DNA of 64,000 bases from Deinococcus carri (GTDB lineage: Bacteria; Deinococcota; Deinococci; Deinococcales; Deinococcaceae). The stretch lies in assembly GCF_039545055.1 (NCBI RefSeq), contig NZ_BAABRP010000004.1, positions 154,501 to 218,500 of the forward strand, given 5' to 3'. The notes under the pieces were generated by a model. That model ran no database searches and was not told the DNA's origin. It was given only the letters and a program-made list of their open reading frames with translations. The stretch's first letter is position 1; every line of letters begins with the position of its first letter. The position numbers and the translations under genes were made by a program. Positions 30,878-40,874 of this stretch are shown here, one piece after another.

Positions 30878-31708
30878 GTGCGGCCCTATGTTTTCGCGGG
30901 CGGCGTGGCCGTCCTGACCGGGGCGGCCAGCGGCATCGGGCGCGCGCTGGCGACCGGGCTGGCGGCGCGTGGCAGCCACCTCGCCCTGATTGACCGGGAC
31001 GAGGCGGGCCTGGAGGCTGTCACCGCCGGGTTGCGCGAGCTTCACCCCTCGCTGCGCGTTACCGTCCACCCCTTCGACCTCACCCGCACGGCACAGATTC
31101 CGGCGCTGGCGGGCGACGTGCTGCGCGACCACGGGCGCGTCACGCTGCTGGTCAACAACGCGGGCGTGGCGCTGGGCGGCACCTTCGAGCAGCTCACGCT
31201 GGAGGAGTTCGACTGGGTGATGGACATCAACTTCCGCGCGGTGGTCGCCCTGACGAAAGCGTTTCTGCCCGCCCTGCGCTCCTCGCTGGACGCGCACCTG
31301 GTCAACGTGTCCAGCCTGTTCGGGCTGATTGGCCCGGCGGGGCAGAGCGCGTACTCGTCGAGCAAGTTCGCGGTGCGCGGCTTTACTGAAGTGCTGCGGC
31401 AGGAACTCACGCCGCGTGGCATCGGCGTAACAGCCGTCTTTCCGGGGGGCGTGCGGACGGGCATCGCCCGCAACGCCCGCGTGGGGGCCGCGGTCAGCGC
31501 CGCCGAGACGCAGGCGGGCCAGCGCGAGTTCGAGCGCCTGCTGCGCCTGGACCCCGCCGAGGCCGCCGCCATCATCCTGCGGGGAGTGGAGCGCCGCGAG
31601 GCCCGCGTGCTGGTCGGGAGCGACGCGCGGCTGCTCGACCTGCTCGCCCGCCTCTTCCCGGCCTCGTACGGCCGGGTTCTGGAACCTCTTCAGCGGAGGG
31701 GAACATGA
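30878..31708 (+). CDS. SDR family oxidoreductase
   Basis: Short-chain dehydrogenase of 276 residues as read from the GTG at 30878. TGAASGIGRALATGLAARG is the cofactor motif, NNAGVALGG near 88, and SAYSSSKFAVRGF the catalytic Tyr-Lys near 165. There is no ribosome site before the GTG; the reading frame is probably continuous with the short frame at 30813 (see there). The C-terminal helix (RLLDLLARLFPASYGRVL) is longer than in FabG types and may be membrane-associated. ATGA overlap with the patatin gene. Confidence 0.88.
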   Translation: MRPYVFAGGVAVLTGAASGIGRALATGLAARGSHLALIDRDEAGLEAVTAGLRELHPSLRVTVHPFDLTRTAQIPALAGDVLRDHGRVTLLVNNAGVALGGTFEQLTLEEFDWVMDINFRAVVALTKAFLPALRSSLDAHLVNVSSLFGLIGPAGQSAYSSSKFAVRGFTEVLRQELTPRGIGVTAVFPGGVRTGIARNARVGAAVSAAETQAGQREFERLLRLDPAEAAAIILRGVERREARVLVGSDARLLDLLARLFPASYGRVLEPLQRRGT

Positions 31709-32577
31709 CAGGAACGATGCAGCAGGCTCTGGTCCTCAGCGGCGGCGGCGTTACCGGCATCGCCTGGGGCGTCGGCTTGCTGGCCGGGCTGGCGCGGGCG
31801 GGGCTGGACCTGGGCCACGCCGACCTCACGGTGGGCACGTCGGCGGGGTCGGTGGTGGGGTCGCAGATCGCGGGCGGCGTGTCCCCCGAAACGCTGCTGG
31901 CCGCGCAGCTCGCCCCCTCGCAGGAACGTGCCGCCAGCTTCGACCCTGCGGAGATGGCCCGCATGTTCCAGTCCCTGGTGCAGGAGGTCGGCCCCGACCC
32001 CCGCGCCCTGCGCCGCCGCATCGGCGCGCTGGCCCTGACCGCCTCGGCGGTGCCCGAGCGCGAGCGGGTGGACATCATCGCCTCGCGCCTGGTCAACCGC
32101 ACCTGGCCCGAGGCGCGCCTCCTGATTGTCGCCGTGGATGTGGACAGCGGCGAGGAGCGCGTCTTCGACCGGGCTTCGGGCGTGCCACTGGTGGAGGCGG
32201 TCGCGGCCAGTTGCGCCGTGCCGGGGGTGTGGCCGCCCGTCACCATAGGCGAACACCGCTACATGGACGGCGGCGTGCGCTCCACCACCAACGCCGACCT
32301 CGCCGCGGGCTGCGGGCGGGTGCTGATCCTCTCGCTGATGGGCCTGAACGCCTCCCCGACCCTGGGGCACGAGGCGGAGGCGCTGCGGCAAGCGGGCGCG
32401 GCCGTGCAGGTCGTCGGCCCCGACGACGCCTCGCTGGAAGCCATCGGCCCGAATGTCCTCGACCCCGCCCGCCGCGCCGTGGCCGCCCGGGCCGGGCTGG
32501 CGCAGGGGGAACGGCTGGCTCCGGCCCTGCGCGCCTTCTGGGAAGCGGGGGAAGTGGGGGAGACGCCGCTGCGGTGA
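31705..32577 (+). CDS. Patatin-like phospholipase
   Basis: Lipid acyl hydrolase of 290 residues. The oxyanion motif LSGGGVTGIAWG is at residues 10-21, the nucleophile serine in VGTSAGSVVG near 43-52 and the catalytic Asp in YMDGGVRSTTNADLA near 190, so the Ser-Asp dyad is intact. It is the last gene of the TetR-P450 operon. Cytoplasmic or peripheral membrane protein that could release fatty acids from lipids for P450 action. Confidence 0.9.
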   Translation: MTGTMQQALVLSGGGVTGIAWGVGLLAGLARAGLDLGHADLTVGTSAGSVVGSQIAGGVSPETLLAAQLAPSQERAASFDPAEMARMFQSLVQEVGPDPRALRRRIGALALTASAVPERERVDIIASRLVNRTWPEARLLIVAVDVDSGEERVFDRASGVPLVEAVAASCAVPGVWPPVTIGEHRYMDGGVRSTTNADLAAGCGRVLILSLMGLNASPTLGHEAEALRQAGAAVQVVGPDDASLEAIGPNVLDPARRAVAARAGLAQGERLAPALRAFWEAGEVGETPLR

Positions 32578-32585
32578 CGTTTTCG

Positions 32586-32619
32586 GGAGGGGGCGGTGTG
32601 TGGTCTGGCCGCCCCCTCC
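32586..32619. terminator. Bidirectional terminator hairpin
   Basis: GGAGGGGGCGG (32586-32596) and CCGCCCCCTCC (32609-32619) form an 11-base-pair perfect stem with a 12-base loop, between the convergent patatin and GMC oxidoreductase genes. TTTT just before the stem (32580-32583) reads as AAAA on the other strand. Confidence 0.6.
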
Positions 32620-32633
32620 CCCCGCCGCTCGGC

Positions 32634-34667
32634 TCAATCCGCGCCCGCGGCCTGCCCGGTTCCTGCCCCGGCCCGCGCCGCCTCCGCGATGAAGCGGGCG
32701 GTGCGGCGGGCCAGGGCCATGCAGGTGATCATCGGATTGGCCCCCGAGGAGGTCGGAAAGGCACTGGTGTCCCCGATCCAGACGCCGGGGGTGTCGTGCA
32801 GCTCGCCGCGGGTGTCGGCGGCGCTGGTCCGCGGGTCCTGGCCCATCCGGGCCGTGCCCATCTGGTGCGCACTGAACACCGTGTGCCCGCCGCGCCCGAT
32901 AGGCTGGGTCCGCCACTCCGCAAGCGCGGCTTCCAGATCCTCGCCGCGCTTCCAGGGCTGGGCCGTCTCGGACAGCGGCAGGATGGTCTGCGCGCCCGCC
33001 GCCTCCAGCAGCCGCGCCACCGTGGCCTGGCCGTGCCAGTAGTTCTCCACGTCCACCGGGTCGGTGACGGCGTAGGTCACGCGGGCCTGGCCCTGGTCGT
33101 CCAGCGCGACCTGCCCGTGTCCGTGGTCGCGGGTGAGGTGAATCAGCGTGGCGCTGCGGCTGTGCTGCGCCATCAGGTCCTTGTGCGCCTCGGGACCCTG
33201 CCACACCGCCGCCGACGCGAACAGGCCGGTGGTGTACTGGGTCGTCTCGATCAGGTAGCCGTAGCCCCCGGTGCGCCCCGCGAACTCGTCCACGATGGCC
33301 GCCTGGGCCGGTCCCCACCAGTTGCGCTGGTCTTCCGCGAAGACGCCCGTCAGCGCCCCGCAGGGATGCAGTCGCAGAAAATCGCCCGCCGCCGGGCCGC
33401 CCAGCCCCGAACGCAGCAGCAGCGCGGGCGTTTCCAGCGCCCCGCACGCGACCACGACCTGCGGTGCCCGCACCGTGACCTGCCGGACGCTGCCGCCTTC
33501 CCCCCGCACCGTCGCGGCCACCCCCACCGCCCGGCCGCCCTCGGTCAGCACGCGCTCGGCGGTGGCCCGCTCGACGATCCGCGCGCCGTGCGCCACGGCG
33601 TCCTTGAGGTAGGTCTTGAGGGTGCTCTGCTTGCTGCCCGTCGCGTCCCCGAAGCCGATGTGCCCCGCGTGCTGGGGGTCGTGCTTCTGCGGGTCGGCGT
33701 TGCGGTAGGCCCGCCGGGCGCGGTAGCCCAGCCGCTCGGCCCCTTCCAGCATGCGCTGGTGGGTGCCGTTGTACTCGCTGCACGTGTCGTTCGCGCTGAT
33801 GCGGGTCATGACGGCCGCGACGTCGGCGTCGAACCCGGGGCCGTCCACCCCCGCGAGGCCCAGCCCGGCCCACTCGCGGCGCACCTCCGGGGGGGTGGGC
33901 ACGCAGTTCATCCAGTTCACGGTGGTGCCGCCGCCCAGGGTCTGCCCCGCGATCAGCGACACGTTGCCGTCGGCGGTGGGCGTGAAGCCGCCGCGCCAGT
34001 AGAGGTTCTGGTAGGCCCACAGCTCGGAGTGCCCCAGTTCCGCGTCCGCGAACTGCCCGCCCGCCTCCAGCACGACCACCCGCAGGCCCGCGTCCGCCAG
34101 CTCGCCCGCGATGACGCCGCCTCCGGCCCCGGAGCCGACGACCACCACGTCCGCCGTCAGGGTCTCGCCGTCACCTGGGACCAGGGTGGGCAGCTCGCGC
34201 TCCGCGGCCGCGCCGCTGAAGCCGGGGCCGCCGTAGCCGAACTGCTTCCAGAAGGGATTGGGGGTCTCGGGGCTGACCAGCGTGTAGTTCAGCATCAGGC
34301 ACAGCCGCCGCAGCGCCGCGATGCCCGCCGCCGCCTCGGGGCTGCTGCCCGCCACCGCCAGCAACACGGCCTCGCGCCGCGCCTGGGGGGCGTCCGGCGT
34401 CAGGCCGAACAGCGCCAGGCCGCCCAGCAGTTGCTGCACACCCGCCCGCTCCGGCGGTGGCAGGCTGGCGAGGTACGCCTCCGCGGCCAGGTGCGTGCCC
34501 ACGGCGCTGCCGGGCGTGGCATAGAAGCCGTGTGGGTCGTCCTCGCGCTCCAGGGCAGGGACCAGGGTATCCACCAGGGCGAGCAGGGCCTGCCGCTGGG
34601 CCTCGTCCAGCAGAGGCGGGGGGGGCAGGGTGCCGGGCTGGGGCTGGCTCTCGTGCGGCTGACTCAT
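32634..34667 (-). CDS. GMC family oxidoreductase (long-chain alcohol oxidase-like)
   Basis: FAD-dependent oxidoreductase of 677 residues. The ADP-binding motif VVVGSGAGGGVIAGELADAG lies near residue 175, the GMC signature AGQTLGGGTTVNWM near 245, and the C-terminal His region HTVFSAHQMGTARMG with PTSSGANPMITCMALA near 600-650. A ~150-residue N-terminal helical region before the FAD domain resembles fatty alcohol oxidases (and gluconate-2-dehydrogenase subunit 3-like caps). GGAGGAAG lies five bases before the start. Convergent with the P450 operon; oxidation of long-chain alcohols made by the P450 is a reasonable inference. Confidence 0.88.
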   Translation of the reverse strand: MSQPHESQPQPGTLPPPPLLDEAQRQALLALVDTLVPALEREDDPHGFYATPGSAVGTHLAAEAYLASLPPPERAGVQQLLGGLALFGLTPDAPQARREAVLLAVAGSSPEAAAGIAALRRLCLMLNYTLVSPETPNPFWKQFGYGGPGFSGAAAERELPTLVPGDGETLTADVVVVGSGAGGGVIAGELADAGLRVVVLEAGGQFADAELGHSELWAYQNLYWRGGFTPTADGNVSLIAGQTLGGGTTVNWMNCVPTPPEVRREWAGLGLAGVDGPGFDADVAAVMTRISANDTCSEYNGTHQRMLEGAERLGYRARRAYRNADPQKHDPQHAGHIGFGDATGSKQSTLKTYLKDAVAHGARIVERATAERVLTEGGRAVGVAATVRGEGGSVRQVTVRAPQVVVACGALETPALLLRSGLGGPAAGDFLRLHPCGALTGVFAEDQRNWWGPAQAAIVDEFAGRTGGYGYLIETTQYTTGLFASAAVWQGPEAHKDLMAQHSRSATLIHLTRDHGHGQVALDDQGQARVTYAVTDPVDVENYWHGQATVARLLEAAGAQTILPLSETAQPWKRGEDLEAALAEWRTQPIGRGGHTVFSAHQMGTARMGQDPRTSAADTRGELHDTPGVWIGDTSAFPTSSGANPMITCMALARRTARFIAEAARAGAGTGQAAGAD

Positions 34668-34804
34668 GGTCTTCCTCCTGGCCGGGTGGGACCGGGACTG
34701 CGGCTGCCCCCACCCGCGGTGGCGGGAAGGGGAGAGGAACGTGGGCCTGTCTGTTCTGTGGTCTCACCTTAGCAAAAGCCCGGCGGCGCGAGAAGGCGTG
34801 GTGA

Positions 34805-34936
34805 GACGAATTCCGGTTGAACAGTGAGGCAATCACTGCGAAACCCGACTGGAAGGAGAAGGAAAGGGGACGGATTCCAGAATGGAGTGAGCCTTCGGCG
34901 CTTCCCCGAAGGAGAACGGAATGGCCGGAATCCGTA
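34805..34936. repeat. MITE-like repeat, copy A
   Basis: Ends GACGAATTCCGG (34805-34816) and CCGGAATCCGTA (34925-34936) form imperfect terminal inverted repeats (10 of 12). Its left 48 bases match the reverse strand at 51721-51769 in about three quarters of positions, including TTCCGGTTGAACAGT and CTGCGAAACCCG. The gap from 34668 to 35180 otherwise holds only the two promoter regions; no gene was found in it. Confidence 0.5.
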
Positions 34937-35180
34937 TGAGACGACCTCCGCCGGCAGGCCCCGGCCTGGGCGGGCGGGAGAGCCGTGACGGCCGGCGGGA
35001 TGGGGAGGCCCGCCTTGCCGGGCAGAGGCCAGATGAACGTCAGGTCATTGGCAGCCTGGTGGGGCAGCCCACACAATGGCCCGAGTCCGCTTCTGCCGCC
35101 CCCCGGTCCGGCCCTGGTCCCACCCGGACCGCTGCGGCCCACCGGCTTTCCAGCCTTCCCCCAGCACCCCAGGAGTCACC

Positions 35181-37039
<1,859 letters not shown>

Positions 37040-37043
<4 letters not shown>

Positions 37044-37166
37044 GGCGGCGCTCCGTTCCGTTGCCGCGTGTTCTGGGCAGCAACTCCACTTCACGCCGCC
37101 CTTATCACGGTTTCTCACTTCGTTCGGCCCAGAAAGGTTCGGCAACCTTTCTGGGCACCGCCCTAG
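37040..37166. mobile_element. MITE-like element with TA-flanked inverted ends
   Basis: A 127-base element bounded by CTAGGGCGGCG (37040-37050) and CACCGCCCTAG (37156-37166), 10 of 11 complementary, each with the dinucleotide TA just outside GGGCGGYG. TA target duplication and short GC-rich ends fit a non-autonomous IS630/Tc1-type element. The left TA-G supplies the TAG stop of the GH2 gene. It contains no coding capacity. Confidence 0.5.
37127..37156. terminator. Perfect hairpin between convergent genes
   Basis: GCCCAGAAAGGTT and AACCTTTCTGGGC form a 13-base-pair perfect stem with a four-base loop CGGC, inside the repeat at 37040. It probably works as a bidirectional terminator for the GH2 and recombinase-like genes. 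Confidence 0.6.
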
Positions 37167-37175
37167 GCGGGTCTC

Positions 37176-38057
37176 TCAGTCCGGCTTCGCCCCTCCCAGG
37201 CGCTCCAGCTTCTGCCACACCTCCACGGCCTTGAGGGTGGTCAGCCCCAGCCGGGCCGCGACAAGCTGCGGGTCCCCCGACTGCTGGAGCAGACGCAGCC
37301 CGGCCGCGTTCCGTAGCGCCCGCCAGGCCCGGTAGGGCACGTTGGCGTCCCGGCAAAGCTGGTAGACGGCGGCCCGCACCTGATGGTCGGTCTGGAAACT
37401 GAACACCGGGCCGGGAGCCGGGAACAGCTCCGTCTGCCCCTGTTCCCACCCGTGGCTCTGGAGGGCCGCGCGCAGTTCCTCGCTGACCTCCACCTCCCGG
37501 CCCTTCACCCGGAGCTGCCCGCGTGAGGCGTTCACGTCTTCCCAGCGCAGTCGCACCGTCTCGGGGCCGGTCAGCCCCGCATGTGCCCCCAGCAGCACCA
37601 GCGCCCGCCCCGCCGGGTCGGCGTGCGCCAGCAGACGCTGAATTTCCGCCTCCGAGTAGAGGTCGCGGTGTTCTTCCGGCCGGTTGCTGGGCAGCTTCAG
37701 CCCCAGGAAAGGGTTTGGCCCGGCGTGCAGCCCATGCTGTTCCAACAGGTCATAGAACGTCCGCACCCGTGTGAGGTGGTTGTGGATGGTGGCGGGCGTG
37801 TCCGGATGCTTTTGCAGCAGCGTCCCCAGGTACGCCCGCGCGTCCCCCTCCGCGGCGTGCAGCACGCTTCGCCGCTCCTCCTGCACCCAGCGCAGGTAGG
37901 CCCGCAGGCTGGAAAGGTAGTTCTTGCGCGTCGCGTTGCCCGGCGCGCCCGGCAAGAACTCCGCCATCAGGTCCAGCCCCGCTTCCAGGTCCCCCCGTGT
38001 CAGCGCCCGCCGGAACGCCTCGGCCAGCGGCCGCCCAAAGCCTGCCTCATCGCTCAT
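37176..38057 (-). CDS. Tyrosine-recombinase-fold protein, catalytic residues lost
   Basis: Protein of 293 residues with the two-domain layout of XerC/D-type recombinases: an N-terminal core-binding helical domain (ATRKNYLSSLRAYLRWVQEE) and a C-terminal part beginning YSEAEIQRLLAHA. Aligned by eye with XerD, the first Arg is Thr163 (AHAGLTGPETVRLRW), the HxxR His is Arg246 while Arg249 is kept, the second His is Leu272 (ARLGLTTLKA) and the nucleophilic Tyr is Trp281. Only Lys185 and Arg249 remain. It should bind DNA but not cut it. A minus-strand TATATT box lies 7-12 bases before the ATG. Confidence 0.8.
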   Translation of the reverse strand: MSDEAGFGRPLAEAFRRALTRGDLEAGLDLMAEFLPGAPGNATRKNYLSSLRAYLRWVQEERRSVLHAAEGDARAYLGTLLQKHPDTPATIHNHLTRVRTFYDLLEQHGLHAGPNPFLGLKLPSNRPEEHRDLYSEAEIQRLLAHADPAGRALVLLGAHAGLTGPETVRLRWEDVNASRGQLRVKGREVEVSEELRAALQSHGWEQGQTELFPAPGPVFSFQTDHQVRAAVYQLCRDANVPYRAWRALRNAAGLRLLQQSGDPQLVAARLGLTTLKAVEVWQKLERLGGAKPD

Positions 38058-38237
38058 GCCTCGAATATATACAAAATCGGGTACCTAATACCACACCCAA
38101 GCCCATCTCATCAGGCATAGGCCAATGCCAAAGCTCCCAGAAACGGCGATTACGTTGCCCACCCGAAAACGCAAGCTCAGCCCCGGTACAGGCCACCTTC
38201 CAACTCTCGCCACTCATTAGCCGTCAGCTTGAAATAG

Positions 38238-38287
38238 ACGCCTCATGACTGTCAGGAGGCGTAGCCACCGTAGGGTCAAGGCCCTAC
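38238..38287 (+). promoter_or_regulatory. Dyad and hairpin upstream of the CDF exporter gene
   Basis: A 25-base near-perfect palindrome (38238-38262, arms ACGCCTC and GAGGCGT around TGAC-T-GTCA) is followed by a hairpin GTAGGG-CCCTAC (38270-38287). Both precede a possible -10 TAGTGT (38314-38319) of the metal exporter. The first could be a metal-regulator operator, the second a transcriptional hairpin. The rest of the 273-base gap shows nothing else. Confidence 0.4.
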
Positions 38288-38330
38288 TTCTTCAGGCCAA
38301 ACGGCTCTGGCTGTAGTGTAGAGATACCAA

Positions 38331-39251
38331 ATGACTCTCCCTCCTCCCTCTCAAGCGCAGCGAGAGCAGCAGCTCCTCCGGCTCTCCATCTGGTTGACGG
38401 TTGGGCTGGCTGTGCTGAGCCTGGTCGTAGGCGTCTGGGTCGGCTCCGAGTCCATCATCTTCGACGGCTTCTTCTCGGGCGTGAACGTGCTGATGACCTC
38501 CGCGGCGCTGCTGGTCGCCAGGCTGGTGGCCCGTGAGGGCAGCCGCCGCTTCCAGTACGGCTACTGGCACCTGGAACCCCTGGTCAGCGCCTTCAACGGC
38601 GCGATCATGACGCTGATCTGCCTCGTGGCCTTTGTCAACGGCGTCAATGGGCTGCGCGACGGGGGACAGACCGTCGAGGTAGGACCGGCGAGCATCTACA
38701 CCATCCTCGCCTGTATCGCCAGCTTCGTCATGTATCTGTATGTCCTCCGGGCCAGCCAGGGCTTGAACTCGGAACTGCTGAGAATCGACGCGCGGGAGTG
38801 GCTGGTCGAGGGCGTCCTGTCCGCCGGAATCTTCGTGGGCTTTGTCCTCGCTGCGCTTCTTGGAAACACGCGCGGCGCGTCTCTGGCCCCTTACGTGGAC
38901 CCCCTGATTGTCATGGTCCTGGCCCTGCTGCTGCTTCCGCTCCCGCTGGGGATCGTGCGGCGTGCGCTGCGGGAAGTCTTCCTGATCGCCCCCGCCGAGC
39001 TTGACGCCCAGGTCCGCGAGGTCCTGACCAGGCTCGGGCAGCGTCACGGCTTTCAGGACTACCGCAGTTACGTCGCCAAATCGGGCCGGGTGCGCTACAT
39101 CGACATCAATATCATCACCCCCCCTGACTTCGGGAGGCAGGGCGTCGCAGGTCTCGATCAGATCCGGGAGGAGATCAGGCATGACCTGGAGGAGGCCGAC
39201 ACGCAACTCTGGCTGACAGTGTCATTCACCGCCGACCCCAAGTGGGCCTGA
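38331..39251 (+). CDS. Cation diffusion facilitator (CDF) family transporter
   Basis: Inner-membrane metal-ion exporter of 306 residues with about six membrane segments. IIFDGFFSGVNVLMTSAALL and RRFQYGYWHLEPLVSAFNG correspond to CDF helix II and the following loop (FDGFFS in place of the common AD.xHS pattern), REWLVEGVLSAGIF to helix V, and the C-terminal cytosolic domain ends with IDINIITPP. Variations at the metal site (D-G-F and W-L-V-E-G instead of H-x-x-x-D and H-x-x-x-D) mean the metal is uncertain, possibly iron or manganese rather than zinc. Monocistronic. Confidence 0.85.
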   Translation: MTLPPPSQAQREQQLLRLSIWLTVGLAVLSLVVGVWVGSESIIFDGFFSGVNVLMTSAALLVARLVAREGSRRFQYGYWHLEPLVSAFNGAIMTLICLVAFVNGVNGLRDGGQTVEVGPASIYTILACIASFVMYLYVLRASQGLNSELLRIDAREWLVEGVLSAGIFVGFVLAALLGNTRGASLAPYVDPLIVMVLALLLLPLPLGIVRRALREVFLIAPAELDAQVREVLTRLGQRHGFQDYRSYVAKSGRVRYIDINIITPPDFGRQGVAGLDQIREEIRHDLEEADTQLWLTVSFTADPKWA

Positions 39252-39302
39252 GGTCCGGAGTGTCATACCCCTCTGTCAGGGCTGGAGGAGCGTGGAGATT
39301 CA

Positions 39303-39358
39303 GGACAGGGGAGCAATAGCCCTTTGTATATATTCAGGGTCTAGCGCTCCCCCTGTCC
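39303..39358. terminator. Inverted repeat between convergent CDF and PucR genes
   Basis: GGACAGGGGAGC (39303-39314) pairs with GCTCCCCCTGTCC (39346-39358), one base bulged. The right arm lies in the last codons of the PucR gene. The loop contains TTTGTATATATTC (39323-39335), the exact inverse of a 13-base word before the recombinase-like gene at 38072-38084. Confidence 0.45.
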
Positions 39359-40540
39359 AGCCTGGAAGGCCAGGTACAGGCGGGCCACGAAGGCGGGTTC
39401 GGAAAGCTGACCGCCCAGCACGTCCTCCACCCGGCGCAGGCGGTAGCGCAGGGTATTGACATGCAGGTTGAGCTGCTCGGCCAGTTCCAGCAGAGAGCCG
39501 CCGTGCAGGAGATAGCGCTCCAGGGTGTCTTCCAGCCGGCCGTCGGGGTCGGCCAACCGGAGCTGGCCGCGCACCTGTTCGGCCAGGGCGGTGAGGGGGG
39601 CGCTGCCCAGCAGGGCGTGCAGGGGGTCAAGGCGCTGGAAGGTGACCAGGGAGCGGGGGGAGGCCGCCTCGTCGAGGGCCTGGAGGGCCTGGCGGTAGGC
39701 GGCGGCGGCCCGGCCGTAGCCGTCCTGGCGGCCGCTGACGCCCAGGCGCACATCGAGGTCGGTGGCGGCGAGGAGGGCCGCGTGCAGGCCCGCCGCCTCG
39801 CGCTCGGGGTCCTGGGTCTGCCACAGCCACAGGGCCTTGTCGCCGCGCACGGTAGTCAAGCAGGCCAGCCGCCGCCCGTACAGGTAGCCCTCGCCCACGG
39901 CGCAGAGGGTGTCGAGCTGATGCACGTAGGCGTCGCGGGCGCGCCCCGCGCGCGGCACCGGCTTGCCCAGGCGCAGGGCGGCCAGGACGCAGGGGCCACC
40001 TTCCGGGGTGCCGGCCGTTTCCCCCACCAGCAGGGCCTCGAACTGACGCTCGCCCACCCGGCGGCGGGCGGCCCCGGCGGCGGCGGCCTGGAGGCGGGCC
40101 AGGCGGGCCACCTCCGCGACCAGCAGCAGCAGCGGGGACCAGCCCGCGTCGGCCTGAAGCTGGAGGCGTCCCACCGGGCGGCCGTCCTGCACCAGGCGCT
40201 GCTCCATCAGGGAGCCGCCGGGCGTGCCGTGCTGCGCCACCACGTCGTTCCAGCTGGAGGACAGGGTGGCCTGCCCCCCGGTCATGTCCGCCAGCCACAC
40301 CACGATGTCGCGCTCGGGCTGGGGCCGCGCCAGGGTGCGCTGGAGGTCGGTCAGGAGGGTCAGGACGGCCGGCAGGGCAGGGCGCACCTCCTGCGCCAGC
40401 AATCGCAGAAAGGCCGGACGCCACTGCTGAACCGGCACCCCCGGCAGGGCCGCCGCGGCCGCCTCGGGGGAGGGCAGAGGCACGTCCGGCTGCACGGGGG
40501 GCAGGGCCAGGGCCGCCCGCAGGGCATTGAGCATTACCAT
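39341..40540 (-). CDS. PucR family transcriptional regulator
   Basis: Regulator of 399 residues. The C-terminal helix-turn-helix of PucR/CdaR type is clear: LLELAEQLNLHVNTLRYRLR then RVEDVLGG; preceding it is a degenerate cyclase-like domain (DLDVRLGVSGRQDGYGRAAA) common in the family, and an N-terminal sensing region. ATG at 40540 chosen because the -10 box TACGAT lies seven bases upstream, giving a leaderless message; a longer upstream frame is repetitive. Divergent from the liv-type transporter operon, which it probably controls. Confidence 0.87.
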   Translation of the reverse strand: MVMLNALRAALALPPVQPDVPLPSPEAAAAALPGVPVQQWRPAFLRLLAQEVRPALPAVLTLLTDLQRTLARPQPERDIVVWLADMTGGQATLSSSWNDVVAQHGTPGGSLMEQRLVQDGRPVGRLQLQADAGWSPLLLLVAEVARLARLQAAAAGAARRRVGERQFEALLVGETAGTPEGGPCVLAALRLGKPVPRAGRARDAYVHQLDTLCAVGEGYLYGRRLACLTTVRGDKALWLWQTQDPEREAAGLHAALLAATDLDVRLGVSGRQDGYGRAAAAYRQALQALDEAASPRSLVTFQRLDPLHALLGSAPLTALAEQVRGQLRLADPDGRLEDTLERYLLHGGSLLELAEQLNLHVNTLRYRLRRVEDVLGGQLSEPAFVARLYLAFQAGQGER

Positions 40541-40547
40541 TTGTCCA

Positions 40548-40553
40548 ATCGTA
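40548..40553 (-). promoter_or_regulatory. -10 box of the PucR gene, leaderless
   Basis: On the minus strand TACGAT is followed by seven bases and the ATG at 40540, matching the TANNNT leaderless pattern. It lies within cgTACGaa, a short palindrome that could be an autoregulatory half-site. Confidence 0.45.
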
Positions 40554-40812
40554 CGAAACATCGGGGGAGAGGAGGCGGGCAGCCAGAGCCGGAGAGGCCC
40601 CTTGCCGGAACGTCCGGAGCCGGGGGGCACGCCGGTCCTCCTTGTCCTTTCACACAACGCCACTGCCCGGCTTTGTCCCCCCACGTGTTGCGCGGCGAGG
40701 GTGGGCTTGGCACAATCAGCAGCATCAAAAAATCGCCCCGGCCCGCTTCCGTCCGGAACCTGGCCGCGACCTGGCCCACTCTTCCCGGCCCCCGGCCCGA
40801 CCCTGGAGAACG

Positions 40813-40872
40813 ATGACCCCATTTCCTGCTGATTTCCGGCCCACCGCTCCTGCCCTGACGGAAAGGCGCTGA
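40813..40872 (+). other. Possible 19-codon leader frame before the liv operon
   Basis: GGAGAACG precedes an ATG that opens a 19-codon frame (begins [19 protein letters not shown]) ending two bases before the LivH GTG. The close spacing would allow translational coupling to LivH, which lacks a strong ribosome site. No run of one amino acid is seen, so attenuation is not indicated. The rest of the 334-base gap from 40541 shows only promoter-like sequence (TTGGCACAATCAGC near 40707). Confidence 0.3.
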
Positions 40873-40874
40873 CG

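Noticed and set aside
35048..35077. Promoter TTGGCA-N18-CACAAT before the GH2 gene
   Set aside because: The -10 does not fit TANNNT, and similar matches arise by chance, so it was not listed as a feature.
37176..38057. Active integrase of a mobile island
   Set aside because: Catalytic residues are substituted, and no attachment-site duplication, tRNA or phage genes are nearby.
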